35,134 bases of DNA from Zygnema cylindricum (lineage: Eukaryota; Streptophyta; Zygnematophyceae; Zygnematales; Zygnemataceae): positions 1 through 35,134 of the forward strand of contig JBBHKE010002516.1 in assembly GCA_037447655.1 (NCBI GenBank), written 5' to 3'. The position numbers and the translations under genes are program-made. The number at the start of each line of letters is the position of its first letter. Within the stretch, counting starts at the first letter, position 1. The notes below the pieces were generated by a model, which saw nothing but the letters and a program-made list of their open reading frames with translations, was not told the origin of the DNA and searched no databases. Shown in pieces: positions 1 to 10,879 of this stretch.

Positions 1-462
1 TAAAAAAAAAAAAAAAACATAAGATAAACTACACATAAACCACTATAAATCATTAAATATGTAAAAAACCTTTTAATGAATATTCCGAGCATTCACAAAT
101 GAATGGAAAGAGTGACAATTTGTCAAATATATAAAAAAAAAAAAATAGACGAGGAACAGGATCAAATTCAAGGGAAAAAAGAAAGAAGATGGGAGGTAAT
201 ATAAATCTCTATACAAAAATTATAGACCTAGATTCTTTGTACGCTGGACAAGACAGTTCCAAACCGCTACTCTCCAGTACAACGACGACGACAAAGTGAT
301 CGTGAAAGTTTACCCGCGGCTGACGACATCAAGGTGGCTACAACAGGTACCAAGATGCCGTCGATGCGAGTTAACCGTACAAGTAAGTGAAACGATATCG
401 AAGTGACGACGATGATACATTTTCTTGTACCCTTGACAGGACAGTTCGAAACTGCTACACTA
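1..462. other. Left flank of the large element; no gene seen
   Basis: This is A/T-rich sequence with no convincing coding region. A 24-bp direct repeat beginning gacaRgacagttc lies at 247-270 and 435-458 with 3 mismatches; the second copy ends just before the TA that flanks the large inverted-repeat element. The 84-residue minus-strand reading frame here has no recognisable domain. Confidence 0.5.
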
Positions 463-487
463 CACCGCGCATCGTTATTAGTGTCAA
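463..487 (+). repeat. Left terminal inverted repeat of element A
   Basis: A 25-bp end starting CACCGCGCATCG after TA. Its partner is 28058-28082 on the opposite strand (24/25). The arm behind it continues as R-type sequence to about 795, with an A/T stretch, then a 'tatgtatccgta' segment shared with the right arm of element D. Confidence 0.8.
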
Positions 488-795
488 AGTTTAAATAGTG
501 TGGAAGTAAATATACCTTCATTGACGCTAATTAATAATTTGTAAATTAGAAAAAAAAAGGTTTATTCGAATATCGGCGTTAATGCTAATTTGGGGACAGC
601 AAAAATGGAATATTCTCCGTACGATTGTACACATTAATATATGTATCCGTACACAATCTTCAAAATTGTAAGACAACGCCAAATCGAGTATCCGTACCGA
701 TCAGACAATTTTACGGCGCTTATGTGTCAACGCTATACCGCGTAACGTGAAGTTTAATTTCACTTTTTTTTTTTGACGTTTACGGAAGGGTTAAC

Positions 796-1770
796 TGTTA
801 AAATGTGTGTATTTTCTAGGTCTTAATTTATTCTACTTTGTCAAATAGGCTGTCTAAATCATCTATACTTGTCCTAGTCACTAGAAGTTAGAGATAGCCA
901 TGGCTACCTAAGGAAGAATGGTAGTTGTTCTCAGCGACACCAAAATGTTTGCGGACAGACCAGGATTTCATCCTGGTAAGTCTGGTTTACGATCGTACTG
1001 ATAGCCTTTCGCCTTATCCGCTAGATGTAGTGAAGATTAATACACATATAGGATTTGAAAAGTATTTAAAGTCGTTCACACCGGTATCATCCAGTTAACG
1101 GCGAAACCAAACTACATGTACATAGAAAGGAACCACACAAAAATAATACGGGGCGCACGAAACAAACGTCGAAGATATTTCTTCGACGACCGAGATTAAA
1201 AATTGCAAATATAATCGAACGGCTCACATTTCAGCCGGTTGTACGGAATGAAAATTTTGGCGGTTTTTGGACGCGACGACACCTGATGACACGTGGCAAT
1301 ATCCTGGAGGATTGCGGGATCTCCAGAATGCGAGATGACAAGTTTGGATGTGACAAATGTCACATTATGGCTGTGTCGTACATGGATCGTACAAAAAGCA
1401 CTGCGGCACCTGTACTTTTGTGTACGGTACAGTCATATTATTGGTGCGTACCTCATAACTGGGGGGCTTAGAGAGGGGTTTTAGGACTTAGAATATTTTT
1501 GGTAGGTAGCCGCCTCTCCCAGAGAGCATCTTGTATAAAAGGCAAACTTTGGCCAGCCATAACTATCAATTTACTTGACCATTTTCAGTGATTGTTTTTG
1601 CTGCAGACTCAGGGAAGTCCACACTACACAAGGGTGTAGTCGGTCAGAGTTTTTGTCTGTCAAGGTGGCTGCATTTCTTAGGGAAAGTCAAAGTGGGTAA
1701 ATGTGTCCAAATATCATATTCTAACTTTGCATTCTGTGGTGGAACTAAGCACACAGAAAGTGTTATTTCA
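796..1770 (+). mobile_element. Diverged solo-like copia LTR inside element A
   Basis: This stretch aligns by eye with the LTR of the copia at 19555-25949. Shared blocks in order are tattttctagg, 'gccatggctacctaagg', a tRNA-like antisense block (about 955-1035), the dyad CTCTCCCAGAGAG at 1514-1526, TATAAAA at 1534-1540, and a GACTC/AAGTC hairpin at 1606-1619. The limits are approximate: TGTTAAAA at 796 and TTATTTCA ending at 1770. The flanking 5-mers do not match, so it may be truncated. No internal retrotransposon sequence adjoins it, which suggests a solo LTR left by LTR-LTR recombination. Confidence 0.6.
1534..1540 (+). promoter_or_regulatory. TATA box of the solo-like LTR
   Basis: TATAAAA lies 7 bp after the palindromic dyad CTCTCCCAGAGAG. 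The related copia LTR has TACAAAAGG at the equivalent place (20383) and the minus-strand copia LTR has CTATAAAGG (12234-12226). This is therefore the best preserved TATA element of the group. Confidence 0.55.
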
Positions 1771-2540
1771 TAGGGGTGAAGTTTTATTGGGGTTCTGATT
1801 GTTAAGGGGTCAGTCATTTGGGTTTATATCAAGTTGGAGTCGGCATAAGCTAGATTAACTTCTTTTAGATCTGCCATTTCCGTGGGCAATGGAGCACACT
1901 GAGTTTCATTAACACGCCACGCTGTTTCTACATGTGACTTGGATGTATGGCCGTAGTTCTGTTCGTCCATATCTCATGTATTCTAATAACGTCCCTTTTG
2001 GGTGGTTTTATTAGAGTTAAGTATGCTAATATGTGTCATAATTATAATAAAGGGTGTTACCTCGTCTATCTTTCAGACGTCTCACCTGTATTAACGTCAA
2101 CGTTGTTCCGTATTAGAGTAAATGATGACACTAAAATGAACCAAAAAGTACATACTGACCAACCAAATAATAATTCACGTCACGTGATTGGTCGCCAAAG
2201 ATTACACGTGTCCTATTTTTTATCCACGCAAACATTATGGCTTTTTTTACGATGCATCAAAACACGCCTGTCTTACCCGCTGCCTTTCCAAGAAAGATCC
2301 GTACCCCAATGAGCTGCCATGTTTTCTCACGCCTTTTTCATGAAAAACGTCCATTGTCAACCACGTGCATACTCTCACGTTGAAAACTGACGCAAATTTT
2401 AAAACCTTCCCGCTATCACCGTGTCGTTTTTAAAATCGAAATATTTGACTTCCAAACAAAATATTTCATTTAAAATTTTGAATGTTCAAATTTTGACCAA
2501 GCTTTTCCCTCCTTTTTTTCACAAGAGATTCCCTTCCCCT
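1771..2540. other. Element A subterminal region, no gene recognised
   Basis: The stretch around 2220-2400 matches element B at about 4610-4800. Both have 'atccacg.aaacattatggc', a run with 'agatccgtac', and a 'cacatgcgtac'/'cacgtgcatac' segment. This shows A and B share more than their inverted repeats. A 121-residue reading frame at 1947-2312 crosses this conserved non-coding block and is probably not a gene. Confidence 0.5.
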
Positions 2541-2542
2541 CC

Positions 2543-2550
2543 TTTATATA
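2543..2550 (+). promoter_or_regulatory. TATA box upstream of the element A ORF
   Basis: TTTATATA lies about 125 bp upstream of the ATG at 2673. Element B has a TATATA run at the corresponding distance from its end (4898-4907). In both elements a splice-acceptor-like pyrimidine run plus CAG follows (2654 in A, 5101 in B), suggesting a shared promoter, leader and intron layout. Confidence 0.4.
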
Positions 2551-2672
2551 CTCGTCGTTAACTCCAACAATGACACACTTTTCCTCCCTTCGAATCTACC
2601 TTTGTTGTTGCATTTTATTTTTGTTGCTTCATATTTATCTTTGACAAGTTGCAGTCACTATCTTAAGAAAAT

Positions 2673-2978
2673 ATGTGGCCCATTACCACTTTTTTTGTGG
2701 CAAAAGCCAGAGCTCCCGCTGTATTTTTCTCACTTTTGGTTGAGGAGGAGATGGAGTGGGGCAAGAAAGAGTGGGAGGGAGAGGCAGGTGAAGGGATTAG
2801 ATCACAAAATGACGACACCCTTGTGGAAGGCGGTGGGTCCGATTACGGCTCACCCCCAAATTCACCTCCGGACTCATCGCCAGACTCACCGCGTGTGGAC
2901 CACGGTATCAGCCCGGTGGTGAGACGCAAGCTCCAACACGTGTCAACAAAGGCTGCACGCGTTCGTGTAATCAATTAG
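2673..2978 (+). CDS. Unknown 101-residue ORF in element A
   Basis: This short plus-strand ORF follows the TATA box at 2543 and a possible splice acceptor at 2654. The N-terminal third is mildly hydrophobic, the middle is acidic and glycine-rich (EEEMEWGKKEWEGEAGEG), then come serine-proline repeats (SPPNSPPDSSPDSP) and a basic tail (VVRRKLQHV). No catalytic motif is visible. An overlapping reading frame starts at 2602. Its position just inside the left arm of A makes it a candidate element-borne gene or first exon of one. It has no clear equivalent in B, where the same place holds different sequence. I do not recognise the family. Confidence 0.3.
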   Translation: MWPITTFFVAKARAPAVFFSLLVEEEMEWGKKEWEGEAGEGIRSQNDDTLVEGGGSDYGSPPNSPPDSSPDSPRVDHGISPVVRRKLQHVSTKAARVRVIN

Positions 2979-3952
2979 ATGATTGCGGATTGTAATACAA
3001 ACGGAAAAGAGTGCCTTATAACGAGGACCGTCAATAAGTTTCCGGAACGCTTTACAGGCGAATATAATACTAGTAAGCAATATTACCTTTTTATTCTTAC
3101 CTTATATGACTTTTTACGGCTGCTTACATTGTGTGTCTCAATATAGTATTTGCTTATAATGTGGTATTTTGTTTATCTCTACCTTTATGTGTTCGTTAGA
3201 ATTTATATTTTTTTTTCCACGCCCCCACCACATTTTCTTAATGTTGTTATGTTCGATCCTCGTGCACCGTCGTGAAACACTGACGACAGCGTGTCGTCGC
3301 TTGTGGTTGTAAGATGCTAATGTTGTTACCAGGCGGCCACATTGAAGCGCCGACGCGTGGATGAAGAAATCAAATTGGCGACGACAATTCGTCGTCGCGA
3401 CAACGACAAAAGTGACAAACTACAATACTAAGCATATTTTATTTTTTTGTCTTTAGTTAGTACAATAAGTATGAACCTTCGTATGGTTGACGAGGCTTTG
3501 TCTTTGTCCCATTATTGGAATCGCGGAATCATTAAACCGCGTGATTTTTTGATTCACTTTCATCGTTGCACTGTTGGATTATCCAAAAAAAGTAGAGACA
3601 CGACGACTTTTCTTTGTCGCGGACCACACAGTCTGTAAGTGTATTTTGCACGTCGTTGCCATTCTTGGAATCTTCTAAGCAGTGAACTGCGACATCTCCT
3701 AATTTCGTTACGTCGTCACACTGTTGGAATGATCAAATTGATTGGATTAGCGACGACTTCGTGCTGTTGCGAACAATACAATCTGTAAGTATATTTCGAA
3801 TGCATATAATGCGTTAAAACCTCATGCGTTATTTTTACGTACGACCTGTCATTTTTAAGACAAACTCGTGTATTCTCTCATCCTTTTGTGTAGCCGCCTC
3901 TTTTTCTTCATTTTTTTGTCACGTGTGACTAATTTACATGGAGGGCAGCAAC
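2979..3952. other. Non-coding part of element A with GCGACGA hairpin and tandem duplication
   Basis: A perfect hairpin (8-bp stems GCGACGAC/GTCGTCGC) is at 3378-3398. A two-copy degenerate tandem repeat follows: about 3563-3645 and 3712-3795 both contain 'cactgttgga', 'cgacgactt' and end in '(a)atctgtaagt' or '(c)agtctgtaagt', which also resemble splice donors. No coding region is convincing; the 63-residue frame at 3447-3638 crosses the repeat. Confidence 0.45.
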
Positions 3953-4897
3953 TACACTGTGAATCGCTATTAACGTAATAAAAAATATAGTGTAATGAAA
4001 CAATTAGCGTACTTTATGGTAAATTGTGTTTTTTAGTGTACACAATGATACTAATTTATCCGTCACTCTAATTTGTAAAATGTTTTGTAATAATTGTCGG
4101 GCCATATTATCTTCACACTAAAATATTTGTGTGTACGGAATTGTTCAAATCGTACGCCGTAGCGTTTTTGCGACATCCGCGTCCGCCGGAAAATATTTAC
4201 GCAATTACATGTTAACGCGACTCCGAGAATTGTGTAATGTGTGAACAGTTATGTTTCCCGTAAGCACGAATTTCCAACTGACCTCGGCACGCTGTTGCGT
4301 TCAAAAATGACGTCGCTTGTACGTAGGTTGTAGTAAAATACACACTAATACCGTGCTTTAACTCTAACTATATCGCTGGTTACCGGTTGTATTGGAGTAT
4401 ATTAACGTTAATATGTGTCTTAATTCTAAATTGATTGCTTTTCTGTGGCAACACTTCTAAAAATAACTGTTAATAGCGCCAACGTTCACGAAAATAACAG
4501 GTATTAGCATTAATGTTAACTCTAAATGAGTCTCTTATACGAAAAAATCTGACAAATCATCAGTAACTCGTCATATGAGTGGTCACTCAACACTACGCGT
4601 GGCATACTTTTAATCCACGTAAACATTATGGCTGGAAATCGTCCTACATAATGTAACACCAACTGTTTCTCTTAACCAACACCTATTCCAAAAGATATCC
4701 GTACATCCATTAACTTGCAACATTTTCAATGGCGCTTTCACCAAATTCTTCGTCGCCCACCACATGCGTACTTTCCCATCTAAACCCGCAATCCGTGTAA
4801 TCTTTAAGACTTTAACGGATATTTTTTTTTGATAATTTCAGAACATTTTTCCCTTTTAAAAACCAAGACACAAAATATCCAAAGCTTAAAATGACTC

Positions 4898-4907
4898 TTA
4901 TATATAA
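4898..4907 (+). promoter_or_regulatory. TATA box region of element B
   Basis: TTATATATAA is followed by a pyrimidine-rich leader and an acceptor-like TTTTATTGGGCAG ending at 5101. The layout parallels the TATA box at 2543 in element A. Confidence 0.35.
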
Positions 4908-5101
4908 TTTTCCATTCATTTATCTTTTCTTCGTTTTTAACTGGACCCTTAATTATTATTTTTAAAAGCCACTCCCCTTTTTCATAACTTCTTTTTTATT
5001 GTGCTTAAACAAGAGATAAACATCACATAATTTATTTTTTTCTCTTTTGCTTTTCCTGGTTATAATTTTTTTCTTTTCTTTTCTCTTATTTTATTGGGCA
5101 G

Positions 5102-5298
5102 TTTCTTCTTCACGCCAATTCAAAGGCAAGATTTCCAATCGTCCATGATTGGATGCAATTTGGAAGGCAGGTTTGCTCCTGAATTTGTATTTTCTTGATG
5201 TCGAACCAAATTTTGATGACCCATTTGAAGTATATAAAAGAAATGGACCACCGGGAGCAATTCGTGTTTTGACAAAAACAAATTTTGTCATTTCGGAG
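5102..5298 (+). pseudogene. Possible degenerate exon in element B
   Basis: The segment is bounded by a pyrimidine tract plus CAG (to 5101) and a donor-like GAG|GTAAAT (5299). The 5149 frame reads about 50 residues without a stop, with LDVEPNFDDPFEVYKRNG near the end, and looks protein-like. The first half looks better in another frame (around FTPIQRQDFQSS), so a small indel near 5180-5200 may have broken it. Joining to the next possible exon at 5685 is out of phase unless another exon intervenes. I do not recognise the family. Confidence 0.3.
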
Positions 5299-5540
5299 GT
5301 AAATTTTTCTTTTCCATTACCAATTTTTCATTTGTTAGGTCCATTGAAACACGGTCCAATTTTCCCTTAAAAGAAACGACCTCAGATAAAGTACTGCAGT
5401 TTTTGAAACTATATTTCTTTGTGTTTTAAATCGAAGATTTATAACCATCAATTAATATGGATGAAATTATGTGAGCTTGCATTTATTTTTGGAAATAAAC
5501 TTTGCCGACAATCTAGAAACGATCAGAAATAAAATAACGA

Positions 5541-5621
5541 CTCTCTCTCTCCCTCTCCCTCTCCCTCTCCCTCTCACTCTCTTTTTCCCCCTCTCTCCCT
5601 CCCTCCCTCTCTCTTTCTCTC

Positions 5622-5653
<32 letters not shown>

Positions 5654-5670
5654 TCTCTCTCCTTTCATTT
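5541..5670. repeat. CT-rich microsatellite
   Basis: A (CTCTCC)n/(CT)n tract lies between two possible exons of element B and would serve as an extended polypyrimidine tract ahead of the acceptor at 5684. The minus-strand reading frame across it encodes only Arg/Glu/Gly repeats and is an artefact. Confidence 0.85.
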
Positions 5671-5684
5671 TCTGTGTTTTACAG

Positions 5685-5839
5685 TGGTCGCAAAAGTCCA
5701 GGAAATGTTGGCAACCAATAATTTGCTGGAGGATGATGAAGATGGAGAGGAAAACTGTCTTATTTATTCCGTTGAGGACGAGAAAGCTGTAAAGAGACGA
5801 CAACAAGACGGATTTTACTTTCCGAAATTGCCATCATAA
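5685..5839 (+). CDS. Possible terminal exon in element B
   Basis: After TGTGTTTTACAG (ending 5684) an open frame encodes a short acidic segment (NNLLEDDEDGEENCLIYSVE), then a basic stretch (KAVKRRQQ) and ends FYFPKLPS before TAA. The composition differs from the surrounding A/T-rich DNA and resembles an acidic linker with a basic patch. No family was recognised. The upstream exon is unresolved because of the phase conflict with 5102-5298. Confidence 0.35.
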
Positions 5840-7717
5840 ATGTTGAAAGGAGTTTAGAAGTAGATTTAAAAGCAAATGTGACGGTTGTGTAGAGAGTGGA
5901 GAGCTTTTGAAGGAGTTAGATATTTACTAAGGTTTTTTTTGTGGGTGTTTTTCAGTGTTTTTGTTGAAAGATGCTGTATTTTTTTCAGAATTTTGATTGG
6001 TACTATGTTTTCAATCATTTTTGTAGTCAATAATATAGTATGAAAGGCATTTGTATATATATCCAAATGTGAAACGTATGAAAAAAAAAACTTACATTAG
6101 AGTTGAAAAAATAAAGTCGCAAAAGGGACAGAATTTAACAATTCCTACTAAAAAAGTGATTCTTAACTGTAAAAAATGAGGACGTGTTAGGTGTTCATAA
6201 TTTGAATGTTACCTCGGTAAATAGTTATTTTTACCGCACTTTGTAATATTTTAATTGAAAATAAGTTACAATGTTTTCATTTTAGCTTTATGTTTGTGGT
6301 TGCGATGGTTGAATGAAATAAATATACATAATTGTAATGGTAAACCATTTAAGCAAATGTGAACAAAAAAAATAAAAAGTCAAAACAAAACTGGAAAAAC
6401 TAAAATGCCAAAAGAATTAACGGAGACGAAACGGTTAACTAAAAAGTAAGCACAAAATAGGTTCGCAGAATAAGCAATGTGAATGATGTGAAATACCGCA
6501 CCCAAAATCCATTAGAACTTATTAATGTGTAAACAAATTCTTTACGTATCTTTGTGGTCATGCAAAGCCGAGGTCTTTGAGTGGTAATCAATACATTTTT
6601 GTCATTGTTGATTATTACTCTCGGAAATCTTGAGTTTTGCTTGAGAGAAGTTTCAAGAGTGGATTGTGATGGCTAAGCGTCAATCGGGTCACAAATTGAA
6701 ATCGTAAAATAACCTTAAAAAGCCCTAAAGCGGAGGTGAATTCGTTGCTTTCACAAGTATTTGTAAGGAGATGGGGAGAAAGGCAGCAACTTATGGCCTC
6801 TTATTCTCTCAAATCTAATGGAATATCGGAGAAAAAGAATCAGACACTTCAAAGACATGGTGCCTGCCATGATCCATGATACTGGCACATCTTTTGGAGA
6901 GAGGGAGAGAGGGAGAGAGGGAGAGACGGAGAGGGAGAGAAAGAGAGAGGGAGAGAGGGAGAGAGTGCAAGTATCTAGAGAGATATAAAAAACATAAGGA
7001 GGAAATATCTAAAAAAGACATTCATTCCTCAAATTGGTACGAATAATGTGGCAATGCAACATTATTTATGGTATGGAATTTCATACTTCGATTTGTATTT
7101 TCAATCGTCGAGTAAGAGAGAAATTACGTCAAATAGATTTTGGAAATTTTGAAATTCAATTATATTTGGGTAATTTCAACTTTGTGCTTTTCTTTTCTCT
7201 TCAAGTAACGTTACCAAGATTTTGACTTTAAGTCTTTTATTATTATTATTTTGCAAGTCTTACATACAATTTGAAAAGGTTTTAAAATTATGATAATGAT
7301 GACTAAAGTACAAAAAACACTTCCCAAAAGTGCCTCTCCACCTAACTTGTTTTTTCGATCACAAAAAATAACTGTCTCTTTGTTATTCTTTCAAAAATAG
7401 TAACCGAAAAAGTAAAGTACAAATGTTGTACAAAAATAGTGTTGAATAGAAAAAGCCTCAAAGCAAAAAACGATATGTACCGCAATACACATAGTGTAAA
7501 GTAAAAACGTTTTCTGCTTTTTTATAACATACCTTTTTATTGTTCAATTTTTTTTTACTTTTTTTTTGTTTTTTGGTAAATTAATTAAAAAGCGCGATGG
7601 TAAACCATCTAAGTCTAGGGGTACAAATGAGGTGCCATGGCCAAATAAATGCGGGTGTGAGATGGAGAGTGAGAGCGGACAGGAAAAGAGGGTGCAAATG
7701 AGGGAGAGAGGGGTGGA
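5840..7717. other. Non-coding interior of element B
   Basis: A/T-rich DNA with no convincing gene. A GAGAGG microsatellite is at about 6895-6965. From about 7610 the sequence becomes purine-rich. The short reading frames here have low-complexity or A/T-biased composition. Confidence 0.55.
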
Positions 7718-7931
7718 ACCACCCTTCAGCGACGAAGATGTCTGAGGGCTGGATAGCGATGATACAACCTCGTCGCTGAAGGGTGGTCCGGCTAACATGC
7801 TGTCTCATCGCTCCCTAATTCCAGCGATGAGAATGCATGGTCACCGATTAATGGCTCAGCGACGAGGTTTTCTCATCCCTGGCTCGCTTTCATCGATGAA
7901 ACAACCTTGTTGCTGAAGGGTGGAGGGAACG
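7718..7931. repeat. GCGACGA hairpin cluster in element B
   Basis: A perfect 18-bp inverted repeat (ACCACCCTTCAGCGACGA at 7718-7735, complement at 7770-7787) has a 34-nt loop. A second hairpin CTCATCGCT/AGCGATGAG is at 7804-7831. A further CAGCGACGAGG (7857) faces a diverged CCTTGTTGCTGAAGGGTGG (7905). The same core motif forms the tandem array at 14553-15203 in element A, at the equivalent place before the purine array. Confidence 0.7.
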
Positions 7932-7959
7932 CTGGGAAGGTATACGTGAAAAATGTGGA

Positions 7960-8945
7960 GAAGACGTCGGAATGTGCATGTGAGAGGGAGAGGAATAGGT
8001 ATAAGAGGAGAGAGAGTGTGTGATAGGGTGGAAAAGAGAGTGAGAGAAGGGGCAAATGAGGGTGCAAAAGAGAGAGAGGGGAGTGGAAATACGGGCATGA
8101 TGAGGGAAGGGCGGGAGAGTGGGAGGCTTGTACGGAGATGATGAGAGAAGTAAAGGATATGGAGAAGAATAGGGAGAGTGAGAGGGATAGGGAGAGACAA
8201 ATTGAGAAAGAGAGAGACATAAGTATATGGAGAGGGAGAATGATAGAGCGAGTGAGAGGGATAGGGAGCGACAGATTGAGAGGGAGAGGGAGAGAGATAG
8301 GGAGAGAGAGAGGGAGTGGGAGAGAAATATAGAGCATCGGATTAAGAGAGAGAGGGAGAGAGATAGGGATAGGGACAAGGAGAAGGATAGAGATAGGGCG
8401 AGGGACAAAGAGCAATAGATTCAAAGGGAGAAAGAGGGATAGGAATAGCTAAAAGGATAGGGAGAGGAAAAATAATTGGGAGAGTGAGAGGGACAGGGAG
8501 CGACAGATTGAGATCAAGAGGGAGAGAGATAGGGAGAGGGAGAGGGAGAGGGAGAGCAATAGTGATAGGGAGAAGGAAAAGGATAGGGAGAGTGAGAGAG
8601 ATATAGAGCAACAGATTGAGAGAGAGAGGGAGAGCAATAGGGATAGGGAGAAGGAAAAGGATAGGGAGAGTGAGAGGGATAGAGAGCTACAGATTGAGAG
8701 AGAGAGAGAGAGAGAGATAGGGATAGGGGTAGGGAGAAGGATAGGGAGAGTGAGAAGGATATTGAGCAACCGATTGAGAGGGAGAGGGAGAGAGATAGGG
8801 ATAGGGATAGGGAGAATAATAGGGATAGAGAGAGGGACAAGGAGCGACAGATTGAGAGGGAGAGGGAGAGAGATAGGGAAAGGGAGAGGGAGGGAGAGAG
8901 ATAGGGAAAGGGAGAGGGAGGGAGAGAAAGAGGGAGAGGGAAGAA
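7960..8945. repeat. Purine-rich degenerate tandem array in element B
   Basis: About 1 kb of GGGAGA/GATAGG-type sequence, almost pure purine on the plus strand. It is not a plain microsatellite: a landmark of the form AGC-purine-ACAGATTGAG recurs (near 8270, 8500, 8607, 8687, 8845, with diverged copies between) every 60-110 bp, most often about 80 bp. Many long reading frames on both strands (Arg-Glu on plus, Ser-Leu-Pro on minus) come from composition. The array at 26187-27005 in element A carries the same landmark as CAGATCGAG. Confidence 0.85.
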
Positions 8946-10016
8946 AAAAAGAAAAAAAATGAAAATTAAAAAGAAAAAAAAAACCAAAAAGAAAAAAAAT
9001 AAAAAAATGAGAATCAGAAAAAGTGGAACGTATGGCAGATTGAGAAGGAACCCCTTAACGTGTTGACATCCACGCCTGATTTGTTCTTGGTATTGCAATT
9101 AGTAAAAAATCAACCGGAATGGAAACCATGGACAAGGGAGAAGAGAGGCGACGATGATGTGCGTCTTGTTGAAAGAACGCTGTAAAAAATTCAAGACTTT
9201 CAACGCTGTAAAAAATTAAAAAACGGGAAGACACGCTTGACAACAAACGAAAAAAAAAAACTAGAATGGCTCTGATTTGTCGAAAAGAAATCTTTTTTCT
9301 GGGGTCAGTCTGCATTTGGCGTTACCCCAAGACATATATCACCAACGCCAAATGTTGTACTTTAACTCTAATTGTTTTTTTTTTAATTACTCTATTATGT
9401 GTGCATTTCTGATTTGACACCCATTTTAATGTCATAACCTACCCTATTTGACAGTCATTTTTCACTTTTGACTCAACTAGGGCGTACATTGACGCTAAAT
9501 ATGTCGTTGTCCCGAAATAGAATTAAAGTTTACCCTAATTATGTTTAATCCCTTAATTACAGTGACAACGTAAACAGTTAAGGTAGGCGGTTATAACGAC
9601 AGGGTCACACATCACACAGTTAGACTATTTTACGGAAAAATTCCGAAACTTTTAACCTACACGCATGTCCAGTGTTCACACGGCCAACCATGCCAACGAC
9701 ATTCGAACAAATGGGAACGCGTTTTCTTACCGACCTCTTTCGCCCATTTTTTTTAGAGCATATTTTCGTGCTTGCGCGACGTCGTTTATATTTTTTCTGT
9801 ACTTTTATATTTAAAAATATACGAAAAAGTACGGATCTGACAGTCCGTACACCACACTATTTAAAAGGACCCTAAATTACAATTATGAACCGCATTGAGC
9901 GGGGTACCTCAAATAACGTGCAAAAACAATTAGCGTACTTTATTCTATTTGAGAATTTGCCCCAAAAAAAGGGGTACCCCAATTAGCGTCATGTACGCTA
10001 ATAGCGATTCACGGTG
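8946..10016. other. Right (L-type) arm of element B
   Basis: This begins with a poly-A-rich stretch (8941-9010), then sequence homologous to 27180-28082 of element A, including 'gcatttggcgtta' (9313) and 'aacgccaaatgttg' (9342), then the 'ttaaaaggacc' and 'gtgtggtgtacgg' blocks seen at other L ends, inverted. No coding region is supported; the reading frames at 9055-9315 and 9672-9875 fall in conserved arm DNA. Confidence 0.55.
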
Positions 10017-10133
10017 TAGTCGTATAGGCAACAGCGTAGTGTCTTGCTGTATCGTCGTCGCTACCCTCCATTACCTTGGCATAATCTACGAAGTCGGCCA
10101 ATAGTACAAAGGGAAGAGGTATGAAGGGATAGA

Positions 10134-10829
10134 GTGGGGGGAGAAAACCCCACAAGGGAAAGGCAAACACCGAGGGGGGAAGAGAGGGAAAGAGATGTCG
10201 CGGAAACCGTGATAGGAGTAAGGGGTACCGTGGAGGAATTAGCGAGAGAAAGGGAGGCGGCCACTTCGCTACAAATCGGTTGGGTGCCGTCGGATGGGAG
10301 GGAGCATGAAAGGGAGGTGAGAGTAGTGGTAGAGGTGGAAGGATTGACACCGGTTGGGGGAGGAAGGGAAGAGACAAATTTGGACGAGGTAGCAAAGGAG
10401 GGGATTTTACCGGAGGAGGGAAGGGAGGAAAGGGGTGAATCGGTAGATGTGAGGAAGGGGGAGGCGGTAGAAAGTAAGATGAGTATGGGAGAAAAAATTC
10501 CATTAGAGGAGGAGGGTGGAAAGACGGTAATGGGTGTAGACGGGGGGAAGACAGAGGCGACGGTAGAAGAGGGTGAGGGAAGTGAGGCACGGGAAAAGGT
10601 AGGGAAAAAATGTAAAAAAATAAAAAGAAAATTAATACTTAATGATGAGGGCGACGAGGAGGAAAAAGGTGGGGGTTTTAGGGAAGAGAAGCTGTTGAGT
10701 GAAGAGAGAGAGGGGAAGACAGAGTTGAGAGAGGAAAGAAAGGGAAAGGAGGCGACGGTTGAAGAGGGTGGGTCGAGTGAGCTTAGGGGAAGATTAGGTA
10801 CAAAAAGAAGGATAATAAAAAAAAACTAA
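10134..10829 (+). pseudogene. Highly charged ORF with repeated modules, part 1 of a broken gene
   Basis: A 231-residue frame rich in Glu, Gly, Lys and Arg, without Cys or aromatic clusters typical of enzymes. Near its end a module repeats: (E)ATVEEG, about 10 residues, then a basic nuclear-localisation-like cluster (KKCKKIKRK; later TKRRIIKK). A third copy of the module follows the stop, in another frame, at about 10866-10950 (EVTV, stop, KGGG..., KKKERTKGKRK). The frame probably once continued into the downstream ORF and was broken by stop codons and an indel near 10826-10880. DNA composition here is strongly purine-biased, so a low-complexity explanation for this part cannot be excluded. 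Family unknown. Confidence 0.4.
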
Positions 10830-10879
10830 TAGGGTTTTGTGAGACTGTGGAGGAAAGAGTGGGGGGAGAGGTGACCGTC

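Larger units (their letters stand above)
3955..10016. mobile_element. Element B: 6.1-kb TA-flanked inverted-repeat element nested in A
   Basis: The ends are CACTGTGAATCGCTATTAACGT (left) and, inverted, CACCGTGAATCGCTATTAGCGT (right), differing at 2 of 22 positions, with TA at 3953-3954 and 10017-10018. The GTGAATCGC variant is private to this pair. The left arm is R-type (it shares 'aaatcgtacgccgt' with element D) and the right arm is L-type (it shares the 'ttaaatagtgtgg' block), so B lies in the same orientation as A. Inside, in order, are a TATA region, possible exons at 5102-5298 and 5685-5839, GCGACGA hairpins (7718-7931) and a purine array (7960-8945). No transposase was recognised. Confidence 0.75.

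Noticed and set aside
247-458. 24-bp direct repeats as a target duplication of element A
   Set aside because: Both copies are on the left side of A and differ at 3 positions; the right flank of A has no match.
7873-8424. Long minus-strand Ser/Leu/Pro ORFs (also 8514-9098 and 26187-27183)
   Set aside because: All reading frames stay open across purine-rich repeats; the products are low-complexity and overlap in several frames.
10009-10590. 193-residue proline-rich minus-strand ORF
   Set aside because: It is the antisense of a purine-rich stretch whose plus frame continues modularly downstream; no motif.
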